Part shown: piece by piece, positions 8,722-18,033 of the stretch | How positions within the stretch are numbered: position 1 is the stretch's first letter | Layout: every line of letters starts with the position of its first letter | Assembly: GCA_018398765.1 (NCBI GenBank) | Contig: JAHBMJ010002395.1 | Coordinates: 1 to 20,909, forward strand | Origin: Chromera velia | Lineage: Eukaryota; Sar; Chromeraceae | Length of the DNA stretch: 20,909 nt | Direction of reading: 5' to 3' | Program-made: the position numbers and the translations under genes | Notes under the pieces: model-generated | Seen by the model: only the letters and a program-made list of their open reading frames with translations | Databases searched by the model: none | What the model was told of the DNA's origin: nothing

Positions 8722-9330
8722 AACAAAGGCATCCATCTACGAAGACAATTTAAATGTCCGTCAATTTGACAGTAAGCAAACAAAAGAGGAAATGGAGAGG
8801 TGCAAGGGATATGGAGGCGGTAACTCGAGCTGCGTGTGTCACTCAGTGCTCAGAAAAAAAGGCAACGCCACACCGAAAATGACCTGCCATTTTCGTGGTA
8901 AGACACTGGGAAGAAAACCAGTACCTACCTATTTCAGCGCAAGCCTGCTCTGCCAACAAGACCATCTGCAGAGAAGCAGAACGAGACCGCAAGGAAAAGA
9001 ATGTTTCAGCGTGCAGGAGAGGAGCAACATCATGCAGAGAGATAATCCTGTGATGCAAAAGTGAGCTTCAGAGAAAGAAGAGGGAGCTTTTTCTTCTTGT
9101 TTTGTTTTCCCTAGAAGAAGGAATTTGTTTTGCCAGACGTTCCAGTTCTTCTGTTCTCAAGTTGTTCCCACTTGTCATTTTCTGCATATTTGCCCTCTTG
9201 ACGCTTTGCTTCGACCTCTCTCTGACCCTGCAGCCAGCCTGTCTTCTCTTTTCAAGCTCCGTCCTTGACTCATTCATTCCTCATCGGCTAGAGAAAGGTG
9301 TCAAGTCCTATTTTTTGCATCCTGCCCTCC
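8717..9330. other. Non-repetitive block with splice-like sites on both strands
   Basis: No gene is called. On the plus strand a frame open over 8792-9064 ends just after a donor-like AAAA|GTGAGC at 9060. On the minus strand a strong acceptor (GTTCTGCTTCTCTGCAG ending at 8966) precedes a 37-nt open block ending at ATAG|GTAGGT (8929). The two readings conflict and neither product is recognisable, so strand and function stay open. Confidence 0.3.
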
Positions 9331-9793
9331 CCCCCCCCTTCCCTCTCTCACATACACACAAACAACGCACGTTCGACGAAATGTCGGCCGAAAGGTGCGT
9401 GCCGGATGCTCTGAGCAAGGCTACCCCGTGTCTGCAATCGGAGGAGGGAGGAGCTAATAAAAAGTGGCGAAGGAAGGACGGACGGAAGGAAACGTAGAAA
9501 CAAAAACAACAAGGGGGAAGAAGAAAAGAGGAGAAAAACAAATAAAACTCCTCGGAAAAGCAGAGCGACATGCGTTCCCACACCTCGCTCGCCGCTCGCT
9601 AAACATATCCCCCCCCCCCCCNNCCCCCCAAAATGCGTGGCTACAGAACATTGTGAAGAGACGGACATAAAAGAGAAAGATGACCAAACGAAGAGAGCAA
9701 GAACAGGAGCGGAGGGAAGAGAGCGGGGAGAGTAGCCGAAACAAAGAGGCGAATATTTATTCAGTGTCCGCCAGAGAGAGAGGGGGGGGGGGG
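9331..9793. repeat. Homopolymer C and G runs with an NN gap
   Basis: C runs lie at about 9330-9341 and 9609-9629, the latter interrupted by NN at 9622-9623. A 12-nt G run is at 9782-9793. The sequence between them is purine-rich with no recognisable gene. The NN probably marks an unresolved homopolymer length. Confidence 0.85.
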
Positions 9794-10520
9794 CTGCAGC
9801 GACAGGCTGACCTGAGAGGGCAGAGGCCCAAACAGAGTTCCGACAGAGAAGACTTTCCCTTTGGTCCCCTTCCGAAGCACCGAAGCTCCTGTCCGAAGAT
9901 AGGGTGGGGGCATGCCATTGATTGTTCGTTCACACACAGACATTCTCTTCTCTTCTCAACCGCTGATCCCCTTCAGAGGAACAGACACGATGTTTGACAT
10001 CTATGAAAGCGTAGCAGGAGAAAGAGAACAAGAGAGGACCTAGAGAGTCCGTCCATTGGAGTGTCGACAGACGTCCAAGTCGCCTCATCTCTTCTGAAGA
10101 CCAAGCCGAAGAGGAAAAGAGACAAGGCCGCCCTCCTTTCCGTTACTTTCCTTTCTTTTCTTTTTTGAGCCACCAGCAAGGGAACACCACAAGCAGTCAG
10201 AGGCATCTTGAAAGACGGAAACGGAACATGAAAGAAATCTAGAAAGAAAAGAGCCGTCTCCGTCGCTGTAGGACTCAGGAAGGAAAGAGCCCTTCCGGTA
10301 AGGGGGTCGCGTGCTCATTGCTGCTGCAATTTCTTCACGCGGAAGGTAAGAGAGGGAGGGCACAGACCGACGAAAGCCCGACAAGTTCCTCGAAGAAAAA
10401 CACAGGAGTGAAAAGTGAAGGAAAACAAGCGTCCACATCGAAACACCCGGCCACGCGCATGCAGCCCGACCAAACATGACACCACAAGGGCACTAAGCAG
10501 ACCACGACTCCAGACAATTT
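9794..10520. other. No recognisable gene
   Basis: Purine-rich plus strand with overlapping short open frames in both orientations, as expected from stop-poor composition. No domain, RNA gene or clear exon with paired splice sites was identified. Confidence 0.4.
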
Positions 10521-10640
10521 CTCTTTCCCTTTCTTCCTTTCTTTTTTCCTTTCTTTCTTCCTTCCTTCCTTCCTTTGTTTCTTTCTTTCCTTTCTTTCTT
10601 TCGTTTGCTCTCTCTCTCACGCACACACACGCTCGCTCAC
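10521..10640. repeat. Imperfect (CTTT)n/(CTTC)n tract with CT and CA tail
   Basis: A pyrimidine tract of mixed CTTT and CTTC units is followed by CTCTCTCTC and a short ACACACAC segment. Open frames across it are composition artefacts. Confidence 0.9.
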
Positions 10641-10824
10641 TTTCACTGCATGACTCACGTTCGTTGTGAGGTCCACTGCGAGCTCTGGTTTCCCTTTCGG
10701 CTCCCTTGACTGCTCTTCCTCAACGGCATACTGCGGGATGGATCGGGTGCACATGTCCCCAGGCAGGCAGACGCATAGACGCACACACACACGACGTCAG
10801 ACGTAGAGCTCGATTGGAGAAGGT

Positions 10825-10865
10825 TCTTCCTTCCTTCCTTCCTTCCTTCCTTCCTTCTTTCTTCC
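10825..10865. repeat. (CTTC)n microsatellite
   Basis: About nine nearly perfect CTTC units, ending in CTTTCTTC. Confidence 0.95.
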
Positions 10866-10943
10866 GACTGTGGCAGATTTGAAAAGTCCATGAGTGATAG
10901 TGCAGAGGGGCCCAGTCTCAGTGCATCCTGTTGTTCTTTCATT

Positions 10944-10944
<1 letters not shown>

Positions 10945-10989
<45 letters not shown>

Positions 10990-10998
10990 CCCTCCCTC
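10945..10998. repeat. (CT)n microsatellite with CCCT tail
   Basis: About 40 nt of CT repeats followed by CCCTCCCCTCCCTC. Confidence 0.95.
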
Positions 10999-11050
10999 TA
11001 TCAATTCAGGCGAGCTCAAAATTGAGGAGAGAATCTTTCAAGTGTCATCT

Positions 11051-11447
11051 GGGGAAAGGAGAAAAAGACACAGACACACAGAGAGACAGATCGACAGACA
11101 GACAGACAGACAGACAGAGAGAAAGACAGAAAGACAGAGAGACAGAAAGACAGAAAGAAAAAAAGAAAGAAAGAAAGAAAGAAAGGAAGGAAGGAAGGAA
11201 GAAAGAAAGGAGGAAGAAAGGAGGGATGGAAGGATGGAAGGATGGAAGGAAGAAAGAAAGAAAGGAAGGAAGGAAGAAAGAAAGGAGGAAGAAAGGAGGG
11301 ATGGAAGGATGGAAGGATGGAAGGATGGAAGGAAGGAAGGAAGGAAGAAAGAAAGAAAGAAAGAAAGAAAGACAGACAGAAAGAAAGACAAAAAGAAAGA
11401 GAGAGAGAGAGAGAGAAAGAGACAGCGAGAGAAAGAGAGAAAGGAAG
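11051..11447 (+). repeat. ~390-nt near-pure polypurine tract (GAAA/GGAA/GACA units)
   Basis: Mixed GACA, GAAA, GGAA and GGAT units form an almost uninterrupted purine-rich plus strand. A higher-order repeat is visible: a block starting GGAGGAAGAAAGGAGGGATG at 11209 recurs at 11284, a 75-nt period. Stops need a T, so the long frames here are compositional on both strands. Confidence 0.95.
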
Positions 11448-11537
11448 CCCAAGAAAACAGAAAACCAACGGGAGGACTGACGTACGGACCACACAAACAG
11501 CAGCGACCAAATCCCTCATTGAGATCTCTGCAAAAGC

Positions 11538-11538
<1 letters not shown>

Positions 11539-11578
<40 letters not shown>

Positions 11579-11593
11579 AGACACACGCACACA

Positions 11594-11644
<51 letters not shown>
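11539..11644. repeat. Compound (CA)n(GA)n microsatellite
   Basis: About 70 nt of CA repeats, interrupted by CTCACACAGACACACG, change abruptly into about 34 nt of GA repeats. It has the same order and strand as the tracts at 8588 and 15066. Confidence 0.97.
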
Positions 11645-12373
11645 GAACAGACAGAAAGCGAAAGAGACGGGTGCATACCGAGTGATCAAATGCGCCTCTG
11701 GAGACCAATCAAATGCAAAACCATGAATGGCCGATGCCCCCTCAACATCATGGCGCTGGACAATGTTTTGTCAATTTTTCATGCTGGCTTTGAAGCTGCC
11801 GTTTCTTTTCGCTCTACCCAAAGATCTTGGAAGAGAAGAAGCCGAGAGAGAGGAGACTCACGTGCATCAGCCAGGGCAAGGGAGAGGGCAACCACCGCTG
11901 CAGGAAGAACCGACCCATCGTCCTCCAGGACCAGGACCTGCACAAACACACACACACACGGACACAGAAAGAAAAGAAAAGAAAAGAAAAGAAAAAAAAA
12001 GAAAAGAGAAGAAAGGGCCTGGAGGCATGATGACGTCAATTGGACTTAAATTCTCTCACAAACAACTGATCAGCGGCTCTCCAAGTAAGGAAGTCCGACA
12101 GAGAGGAAGACAACGAAGGAGAGAAGAAACAGAAGAAGGACGGCAAGAAAAAAACTTGCCAAGGACGACGATAGAGTTTCGATATGATTCTCTGACAAAC
12201 CTTGCAGTCAATTACAGTGCGGGGGAAGTTGTCGAGAAGAACGACGGAAGAGAAGCACTCACGGAGTTCTCCACTCAGGGCATTGGCCTGATTCTGCAAG
12301 GAAGGAAGGAAGGGGCCCGCAGGATGGATTTCGAGTTTGATAAGACGAACGCTACCTTTGACGCCAAACGAAA
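11645..12373. other. Non-repetitive block with a (CA)n/(AAAAG)n island
   Basis: A plus-strand frame is open from 11727 through 12584 and a minus-strand frame from 13169 down to 12036, so strand cannot be decided from openness. The central part, about 12030-12370, is not low-complexity and reads plausibly on plus. It lacks a recognisable domain, and I found no convincing splice-site pair. A (CA)n then (AAAAG)n tract occupies about 11943-12010. Confidence 0.35.
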
Positions 12374-12528
12374 CAGTCAGAAGAACAAGGAGAAGAAGGA
12401 GAAGAAGGACAAGAAGAAGGACAAGAAGAAGAAGAAGAAGAAGGACAAGAACAAGGACAAGAAGAAGAAGAAGAAGAAGAACAAGAAGAAGAAGAAGAAG
12501 AACAAGAAGAAGAAGAAAAAGAAAAAAT
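12374..12528 (+). repeat. (GAA)n/(AAG)n triplet tract
   Basis: About 150 nt of AAG/GAA triplets with regular GAC and AAC interruptions. In the plus frame that is open here it would encode Lys-rich sequence with sparse Asp/Asn. The plain reading is a triplet microsatellite. Confidence 0.92.
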
Positions 12529-12591
12529 ATGAACACACGCACGAAGAGAACTACTTCGATATACCACCCTCCATTCAAATATAGAGCGGAG

Positions 12592-12593
<2 letters not shown>

Positions 12594-12634
<41 letters not shown>
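12594..12634. repeat. (CA)n microsatellite
   Basis: About 20 CA units. Confidence 0.95.
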
Positions 12635-12636
<2 letters not shown>

Positions 12637-13276
12637 AAGAATGGCAGACCGCGAGCGAAGAGAAAAAGAAAGGGAGAGAGAAGGATCCTGGTGGAAAAGC
12701 ACCATATACGGGCTGTTCGAAGAAAGAAACGAGGGAGAGAGATACTGGGAAGTGAGGATGGGGAGACGACTGCACCGATGTATCTGGTCTCTGTCTGTCC
12801 GTCTGTCTGTCTTCCCTTTTGGCCCCCATTCCCCGTTTCTCTACTTACCCGAATGGCGTCTCTTTTCTTGTGGTGTTCAGACGTTTCCATTGCAGGAAAG
12901 TCGGAGATAAAAGGGGCGATAGAACACTGGACTTCCAGCACGCCTCTGGAGGCTGAGGCTGCTTGCGCTGCTCTTCCTAAGGCTTGACGAGGGCCGTTCC
13001 TGTTTTTTGCATGGGAAGGGGAGTGGGTAATAAGACAACGAGAGGAATGGGGAAATCTGACGAGTCTGAACGACAACGGCGACGTGCCATGCACAGAAGG
13101 GGAGCGATGCAGAGTTTGGCTTTTTTCGTTACTTCCACAACACCCAATTCGTTTCCCTCTTCTCGGCATGTTGGCTTAAGCTGCATTCCGACTGATCCAT
13201 TGACTGAGCCAAACCGCCTGAACGATCCATCCTCCGTCTCTTTTCTTGACTGACTTCATGTCGCTCTTGCCTCCAG
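12635..13276. other. No assignable gene
   Basis: Several open frames overlap on both strands; the plus frame from 12641 reads Arg/Glu-rich. A short (GTCT)n run lies at about 12793-12816. No domain or well-supported exon was found. Confidence 0.35.
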
Positions 13277-13720
13277 TGCCTCGCTGATTCTATACATTCC
13301 TGCCTGCTTGTATACTGACACGGTCGCGACGACTTGTGTTTTTCTTTCGCGTTCCCCCCCGAAGGACACATACGCAGACCCTCGGGAGGTCCGTAGAGCT
13401 CGGACACGCATGCCTGCAGGCAGAGGGAGAGGCGGGAGTCTGAGAGAAGAAGATCTGCATGCAAGCTGGCGTAGACGGAGACGGCACGAATCGAAGGAGA
13501 CGGGGGAAATTTCAATTGGAACAGGAGAAGAAAACTGGCAGCATCGGAACTCACACAGAGGGCGCATCTGCTCTACCTTTCTCCCGTCAGCCCTACTGCT
13601 CAGAGATGGCGCAGGAACAGAGGAGGACGCAGAAGGCCCAACAGGATCCTCCGGAACGAGGAGCGTTGCCCCTCCAGCTGTGCTCGCAGTCGACGTCATG
13701 AATTCGCATAAACGGATGCG
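13277..13720 (+). CDS. Candidate exon, plus strand, unknown product
   Basis: An acceptor-like GCTCTTGCCTCCAG ends at 13276. One plus-strand frame is then open for about 148 codons to a donor-like GATGCG|GTAAAT at 13721. The encoded segment is Arg/Ser-rich with a very basic WRRRRRH stretch and no recognisable domain. The minus strand also has an open frame over 13256-13699, so strand choice rests on the splice-like sites alone. The segment is not low-complexity, which makes it one of the better coding candidates in this repeat-rich part, but no homologue or adjoining exon can be named. Confidence 0.25.
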
Positions 13721-14457
13721 GTAAATACAGGTGTGCGAACACGCTCAGAGAAAAGAACCCCTGAGAAGAGCTCCACAGATGCTCCGGCACGTACGTCTGC
13801 AAAAGTTGGAATTCTGGAAGGAAAGGTTGCAGTCAGCTAACATCATGCTAACATCAGATATATATGTCACGATTCTGCATGCGCAATGGGTGCGTCTAAG
13901 CATGTCTAAGCTCATGTGAGCGGACGGCAGCGCACGGAAATTCCCGAGCGGGCTGGAGCGGGTCCGACATTCTCGTACATTGTACGACATTCTTGGTGAC
14001 CGCAAACTAATTACCAAATCTATGAATGTTCCCTGTTGTTTCAGTCTAGAAAGGCTAGAAGTATCAAAATTGTTATAAATTGTTATAATGATCTCATACA
14101 ATGGGATGCCGTTCTCATGTGAAACGATATACTGTAATAGAAAAGGAATATAACTTCTTTCTTACTTATTTACTCTTGATTGATTGTAAACAACTGTAAA
14201 CAACTGTTTACAACTGTTGTAATAACACATGCAGCAACCGTGTGTTGGGAGGTCAGTAACAGATGCACAAAAGTTTTGTGTCTCCTTGTTCAGACAATTT
14301 AAGCTTTATACGTCATTTCAATTTCATACACAGGTTCTCTCTGTCTCTCAACAGTCGGTAAATGGATCTGTGATGATCCTTCAATACAGGTTTATCAGTG
14401 ACTCAGTACTGCGACGCCAAGCTACAACAAGTAACACGATAGCTAAGCAGACATGCG
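13721..14457. other. Non-coding, with short palindromes
   Basis: No gene is seen. TCGTAC-ATT-GTACGA (about 13973-13987) is a perfect 6-bp-arm hairpin. GTAAACAACT is repeated and then partly inverted near 14186-14220. A GCTAACATCA-type motif is duplicated near 13836-13855. Confidence 0.45.
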
Positions 14458-14498
14458 TAGGCAGGCAGCAAGCAGAAAGGCAGCAGGCAGACAACAAG

Positions 14499-14530
<32 letters not shown>

Positions 14531-14559
14531 CAACAAGCAGATAGACAGGCAGGCAGGCC
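14458..14559 (+). repeat. (GGCA)n imperfect microsatellite
   Basis: AGGCAGGCAGGC units with CAACAAGCAGA-type interruptions. Confidence 0.93.
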
Positions 14560-14569
14560 GTGCGCACTT

Positions 14570-14834
14570 ATCCATCCACCCATCAATCCATCGGTCCACC
14601 CATCTAATCCTCCATCCATCCATCCATCCATTCATCCATCCATCCATCCATTTATTCATTCATCCATTCATTCATTCATCTATCTATCTACCCATCCATC
14701 CTACTACCCATCCACATCCATCCATCTATCCATCCACCTATCCATCCACCTATCCATCCACCCATCCTTCACCCATCCTTCACCCATCCACCCATACATC
14801 ACTCACCCATCCATCCATCTATCTATCTATCTAT

Positions 14835-14870
<36 letters not shown>

Positions 14871-14933
14871 CCATCCATCTATTCACCCATCCATCACCCA
14901 TCCATCCATCCATCCATCCATCCTATCCACTCA
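14570..14933 (+). repeat. (CATC)n imperfect microsatellite, ~360 nt
   Basis: Long array of TCCA/TCTA/TTCA tetranucleotides. Open frames over it (Pro/Ser/Ile/His-rich) are tetranucleotide translation artefacts. Confidence 0.95.
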
Positions 14934-15064
14934 TTCACTGCCTCACGCACTCGCTCTCACACTCACAGCCACAGTCATGCCACATCATGCCACAGTCACA
15001 CTCTCACACAGTGTCACTCTGTCTCTCACCATCACACACAATCTCTCACACACACTCACAGCCT

Positions 15065-15065
<1 letters not shown>

Positions 15066-15098
<33 letters not shown>

Positions 15099-15106
15099 GT
15101 CACACA

Positions 15107-15154
<48 letters not shown>
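15066..15154. repeat. Compound (CA)n(GA)n microsatellite
   Basis: CA repeats, interrupted once by GTGT, switch directly to about 32 nt of GA repeats. It is preceded by CACTCACA-type degenerate sequence from about 14950. Confidence 0.97.
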
Positions 15155-15157
<3 letters not shown>

Positions 15158-15214
15158 TTTCGAATCGGATTCGCCCCTCCGTCTCCGCGCGTCTCTTTGT
15201 TTTCTCACCTGCAG

Positions 15215-15299
15215 GTATCAGAGTTCCACATATGGAGAAACGCAAAGGGATGCAGAGTGACCGAGAGTGACAGAGCCAGATGTACGGACAAAACGTCAG
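15215..15299 (+). CDS. Candidate exon, plus strand, unknown product
   Basis: The acceptor TCTTTGTTTTCTCACCTGCAG ends at 15214 and the donor GTCAG|GTCAGT starts at 15300. One of the three frames is open across the 85 nt (begins VSEFHIW); the other two contain stops. The exon ends in phase 1. It could join the candidate at 15687 through a 386-nt intron, and the joined frame stays open, though every frame of that next block is open. Product not recognised. Confidence 0.27.
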
Positions 15300-15686
15300 G
15301 TCAGTCACCACACTTTTTTGAGCGGCATTTTCAGATGAGAAATATACCCGTTGTTCCAGTTCGCCCGTTTGCAAAGAAAAAGAGGGGGTGGGGAGAAGTA
15401 CAGACTGTGCAAGAATAACCGGTTTCGTTTTGCTCCCAAGACACAAACATTGAATTCTCATTGCACTCTCTTCCTCCCCACTGCTCATTTCTACATGTGC
15501 CCGCACCGACAAAGTACCCAAAACGGCCGTATTTTAAGCCCAAACCCACCGGGTAATTCTCGGAAAATATGTGGGACCTCTGATCAAATCTCCAAATTTG
15601 AAATCGACACACACAGCCAACTCACCAGACTCACTGATCTCACTATTCTCTTCTGCTTATGTTGCTTACCGTCTCTCTCTTTGCAG

Positions 15687-15750
15687 ACCTCTCTGCTGCC
15701 AGACCAGAAGCTTCCAGAGGACAAACTTGTGCATGCACGCGTCTCTGCAG
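15687..15750 (+). CDS. Candidate small exon, plus strand, unknown product
   Basis: A strong acceptor (GCTTACCGTCTCTCTCTTTGCAG, ending 15686) and a CTGCAG|GTATGC donor bound 64 nt with no stop in any frame. The splice signals are the best matched pair on the plus strand of the window. The sequence is too short to assign a function. Confidence 0.3.
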
Positions 15751-16036
15751 GTATGCAACGGGCACAGAGGGAAACATGAAAGTGAAAGCAGCTGAAAGTG
15801 ATACAGAGTGGCGAATAGCAGCGAGACAGAGAGTTTGAAAGAACACCTTCAGAGACGTATTGCATAAAAAATCATCTTTTACCAACAAAAACTTATATTT
15901 GCTTTCATTTTTTCTCTTGGTTGTAACAATCTCTATTCTAGAAAACTTCTTTGTTTGGTTTCTTATGTTGAAGAATCTACTAATGTAGCAAAGAAGAGAC
16001 AATCAGGGTCACATCATGTTGAACCGTCTCCTGCTC
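15751..16036. other. Non-coding spacer before the tandem array
   Basis: AT-rich from about 15865 and no gene is seen. The similarity to the array begins abruptly at 16037 (GGTGTGGCCGCCGAG), so this is unique sequence abutting a truncated unit. Confidence 0.5.
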
Positions 16037-16271
16037 GGTGTGGCCGCCGAGTACCGACTCCACTTGTCTGATTTTCCGGTTCACCTCGTCAAGATTTGAC
16101 TCCCCTTCGTGTCCCGCACTGTTCCCATTGTACACGTGGGCGAGCCGATTCCTCCTCGTCTTGCCCGACAGCGCCCAAGCTGCACGTCGCAAAGAGGACA
16201 CATTCATTCGCATGATTGATCGAGTGGGCCAAAGGCCAGACGGCCCACGCAGAGGATCGCACAAAAAAAAT
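16037..16271 (-). pseudogene. Truncated degenerate minus-strand frame, copy 1
   Basis: This holds the upstream part of the same minus-strand frame as at 17487-18033. Here the frame is open: it keeps Arg (CGA) and Gln (CAA) at the two positions where copies 2 and 3 have TGA and TAA. It is cut at 16037, where homology to the array ends. Beyond that point the frame runs into unrelated sequence. Confidence 0.4.
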
Positions 16272-16974
16272 CTGGGGGGGACAGAAGGAAAAGGCATTTC
16301 TGCACATACTGGCAGGGTCGAAGTCGGATGACCAGACAGCAGAGAATATCCAACCAGCAACGCAAGGGCATCAGTCGGGGCAACACGAGTGAGCAGACAG
16401 CCTGGACACAGAAAAAAAGAGGGAACACAGCCACCGACAGACACACCAGTGGGAAGAATCCGACTGCCTCTGGCAGGGTCCCGCTCGTCCAGCAGCACAC
16501 TGGAGGTGTGGAAAGCCTGCACACACGCACACACACGATGGCGAAGGTTTTGCTTAGAACGAGACGGCGAAATCAACAGATCCTGAAACCACCAGGGCGC
16601 ACCAGGACAGGCACGCTCTACTCACCGCTTGAAGAAGCTCTCGGGCTGCACCCAGGCTCGGCTTCATCCCCTTCCTCCTGTGGCTACACACATAAGTCGC
16701 TGTCATGCTCCGTACGTATGAAGTCGGAAGGTCAGCCAAAGGTCAGGCACCGCAAAATGATCCGCGGTCTACCTAGCTCGATCTGCTGTCAGCCCTCGCA
16801 TGCATGCAGCCAGTCCTCGCGGTCACGCAAGCTTCACTTTAGGTGGGAGGATTGCCCGAAAGCGACTTTTTTGAAACCGCTTTTTCAAAAGAGAATCTCG
16901 TAATTTTTCGTTCAGAGGACCATGCAGACCTTGCGGCCCTATTCTTCATGCAGCCTGGCGACCGCGGCCGCGGC

Positions 16975-17005
16975 GGGGGGGGACGGGGGCCGCGGGGGCT
17001 GCGGG
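16975..17005 (+). other. G-quadruplex-type motif, copy 1
   Basis: Four G runs (8, 5, 5 and 3) are separated by AC, CCGC and CTGC, fitting the canonical G3+N1-7 pattern. It is preceded by the perfect 12-bp palindrome CCGCGGCCGCGG. Confidence 0.8.
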
Positions 17006-17060
17006 TGCCTTCCGGCGCGAGCATGCAGCTAGCCCTTAATTTCAGTCGATGCATTGATCG

Positions 17061-17081
17061 ATCAGCTAGCTGATGATCAGC

Positions 17082-17114
<33 letters not shown>

Positions 17115-17118
17115 CGAT
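17061..17118. repeat. 14-bp perfect palindrome plus (TA)n(GA)n, copy 1
   Basis: ATCAGCTAGCTGAT (17061-17074) is its own reverse complement. It is followed by GATCAGC, 14 nt of TA repeats and about 19 nt of GA repeats. The same block is at about 20486-20539 in copy 3 and absent at the N of copy 2. Confidence 0.9.
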
Positions 17119-17486
17119 TCAGAACGACTGGAATTGCCTCGATCCTTAGTAATGACTGCATTCTCTCGATATGACATTCTGCTCACAAACAGATACCAAT
17201 AGTGCCTGATGTGTTCAGTAACACTCCATGAGGACCACCAGACCCGTCACACAGTGCAGATAAATCATACTTGGACGCCGTCTCTTGATTGCATGTACAG
17301 AGTTTCCCTTTATTCTCATGCTGGAATTGACTGCAATTGGACGGTGTGCCACCTATTCCTGAAGATCAGCACTTCATTCTGAAGTTCTTGGAAACTCGTT
17401 AACGCTTGTGCGTGGAAACCTAGCTTATCAGAATATTCTATCCTCAAAGCATCAGAAATTTTGAAGCATTTCTAAGACTTGTATCT

Positions 17487-18033
17487 TTATAGACGATGTG
17501 AGCACAACTTCTTGCGTTTTCCCTTCCTCTTCTTATTGCTCTTTATGGTCGCATCTGCGTGGCTGCGGACTTCTCCAACAATCAGTGTCCGATCCGGAGA
17601 GAAATCGAGGACCTGGCCTCTCTGGCTGTGAACACCGCGTTTTCAGATCCAGACAGGTTCATTGATGAGTACTCAATCGCAATAAACATGCTGCTGACGG
17701 AGGAGGTGCACCTTCTCCTCCCTCAGCTGCTGCAGCTCTCTCCTCAGCTGCTCCTTCGTCCAATCCGCGCCCCCATAGATTCCAACAAAGTCTACTTTGG
17801 TGTGGCCGCCGAGTACCGACTCCACTTATCTGATTTTCCGGTTCATCTCGTCAAGATTTGACTCCCCTTCGTGTCCCTCACTGTTCTCATTGTACACGTG
17901 GGAGAGCCGATTCCTCCTCGTCTTGCCCGACAGCGCCCAAGCTGCACGTCACAAAGAGGACACATTCATTCGCATGATTGATCGAGTGGGCCAAAGACCA
18001 GACGGCCCACGCAGAGGATCGCACAAAAAAAAT
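17487..18033 (-). pseudogene. Degenerate minus-strand coding frame spanning unit junction, unknown product
   Basis: One minus-strand frame runs from an acceptor-like CCTTCTGTCCCCCCAG (ending 18034) to a TAA at 17489-17487. It carries only four stops, at 17951-17949, 17828-17826, 17675-17673 and 17645-17643. Each is a TGA or TAA that one C-to-T change could make from CGA or CAA, and copy 1 still has CGA and CAA at the first two. The frame encodes a heptad-like stretch (WTKEQLRRELQQLREEKV, about 17756-17703), an ordered-looking segment ending LDFSPDRTLIVGEV, and a basic tail KKRKGKRKK near the end that could be a nuclear localisation signal. I do not recognise the family. The plus strand is also open over 17559-17861, but its product is less protein-like. 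Confidence 0.4.

Larger units (their letters stand above)
16037..17798. repeat. Tandem repeat unit, copy 1 (1762 bp)
   Basis: The GGTGTGGCCGCCGAG anchor recurs at 17799 and 19461. Positions 16037 to about 17060 differ from copies 2 and 3 by 22 substitutions (20 of them transitions) and one G-run length change. From about 17063 on it is identical to the other copies as far as I can compare. Confidence 0.97.

Noticed and set aside
10890-12049. Very long open frames on both strands over the polypurine/microsatellite block
   Set aside because: Purine-only or pyrimidine-only sequence cannot contain stop codons. The frames encode only Lys/Glu/Arg or Ser/Phe/Leu repeats and follow microsatellite units.
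14570-14933. CRISPR-like or minisatellite array
   Set aside because: It is a plain imperfect tetranucleotide repeat, with no constant repeat alternating with unique spacers.
14229-15418. Long open frames across the (CATC)n and (CA)n tracts
   Set aside because: Tetranucleotide and dinucleotide repeats of CATC and CA are stop-free in some frames, and the product is a pure repeat translation. Only the 15215-15299 piece was kept, because of its splice signals.
16328-16903. 191-codon plus-strand frame open in all three array copies
   Set aside because: Between copies 1 and 2, I count about nine amino-acid changes (for example Cys to Tyr three times, Pro to Leu, Arg to Cys) against about three silent ones. 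That is what neutral drift gives, so conservation of the open frame is not evidence of a gene.
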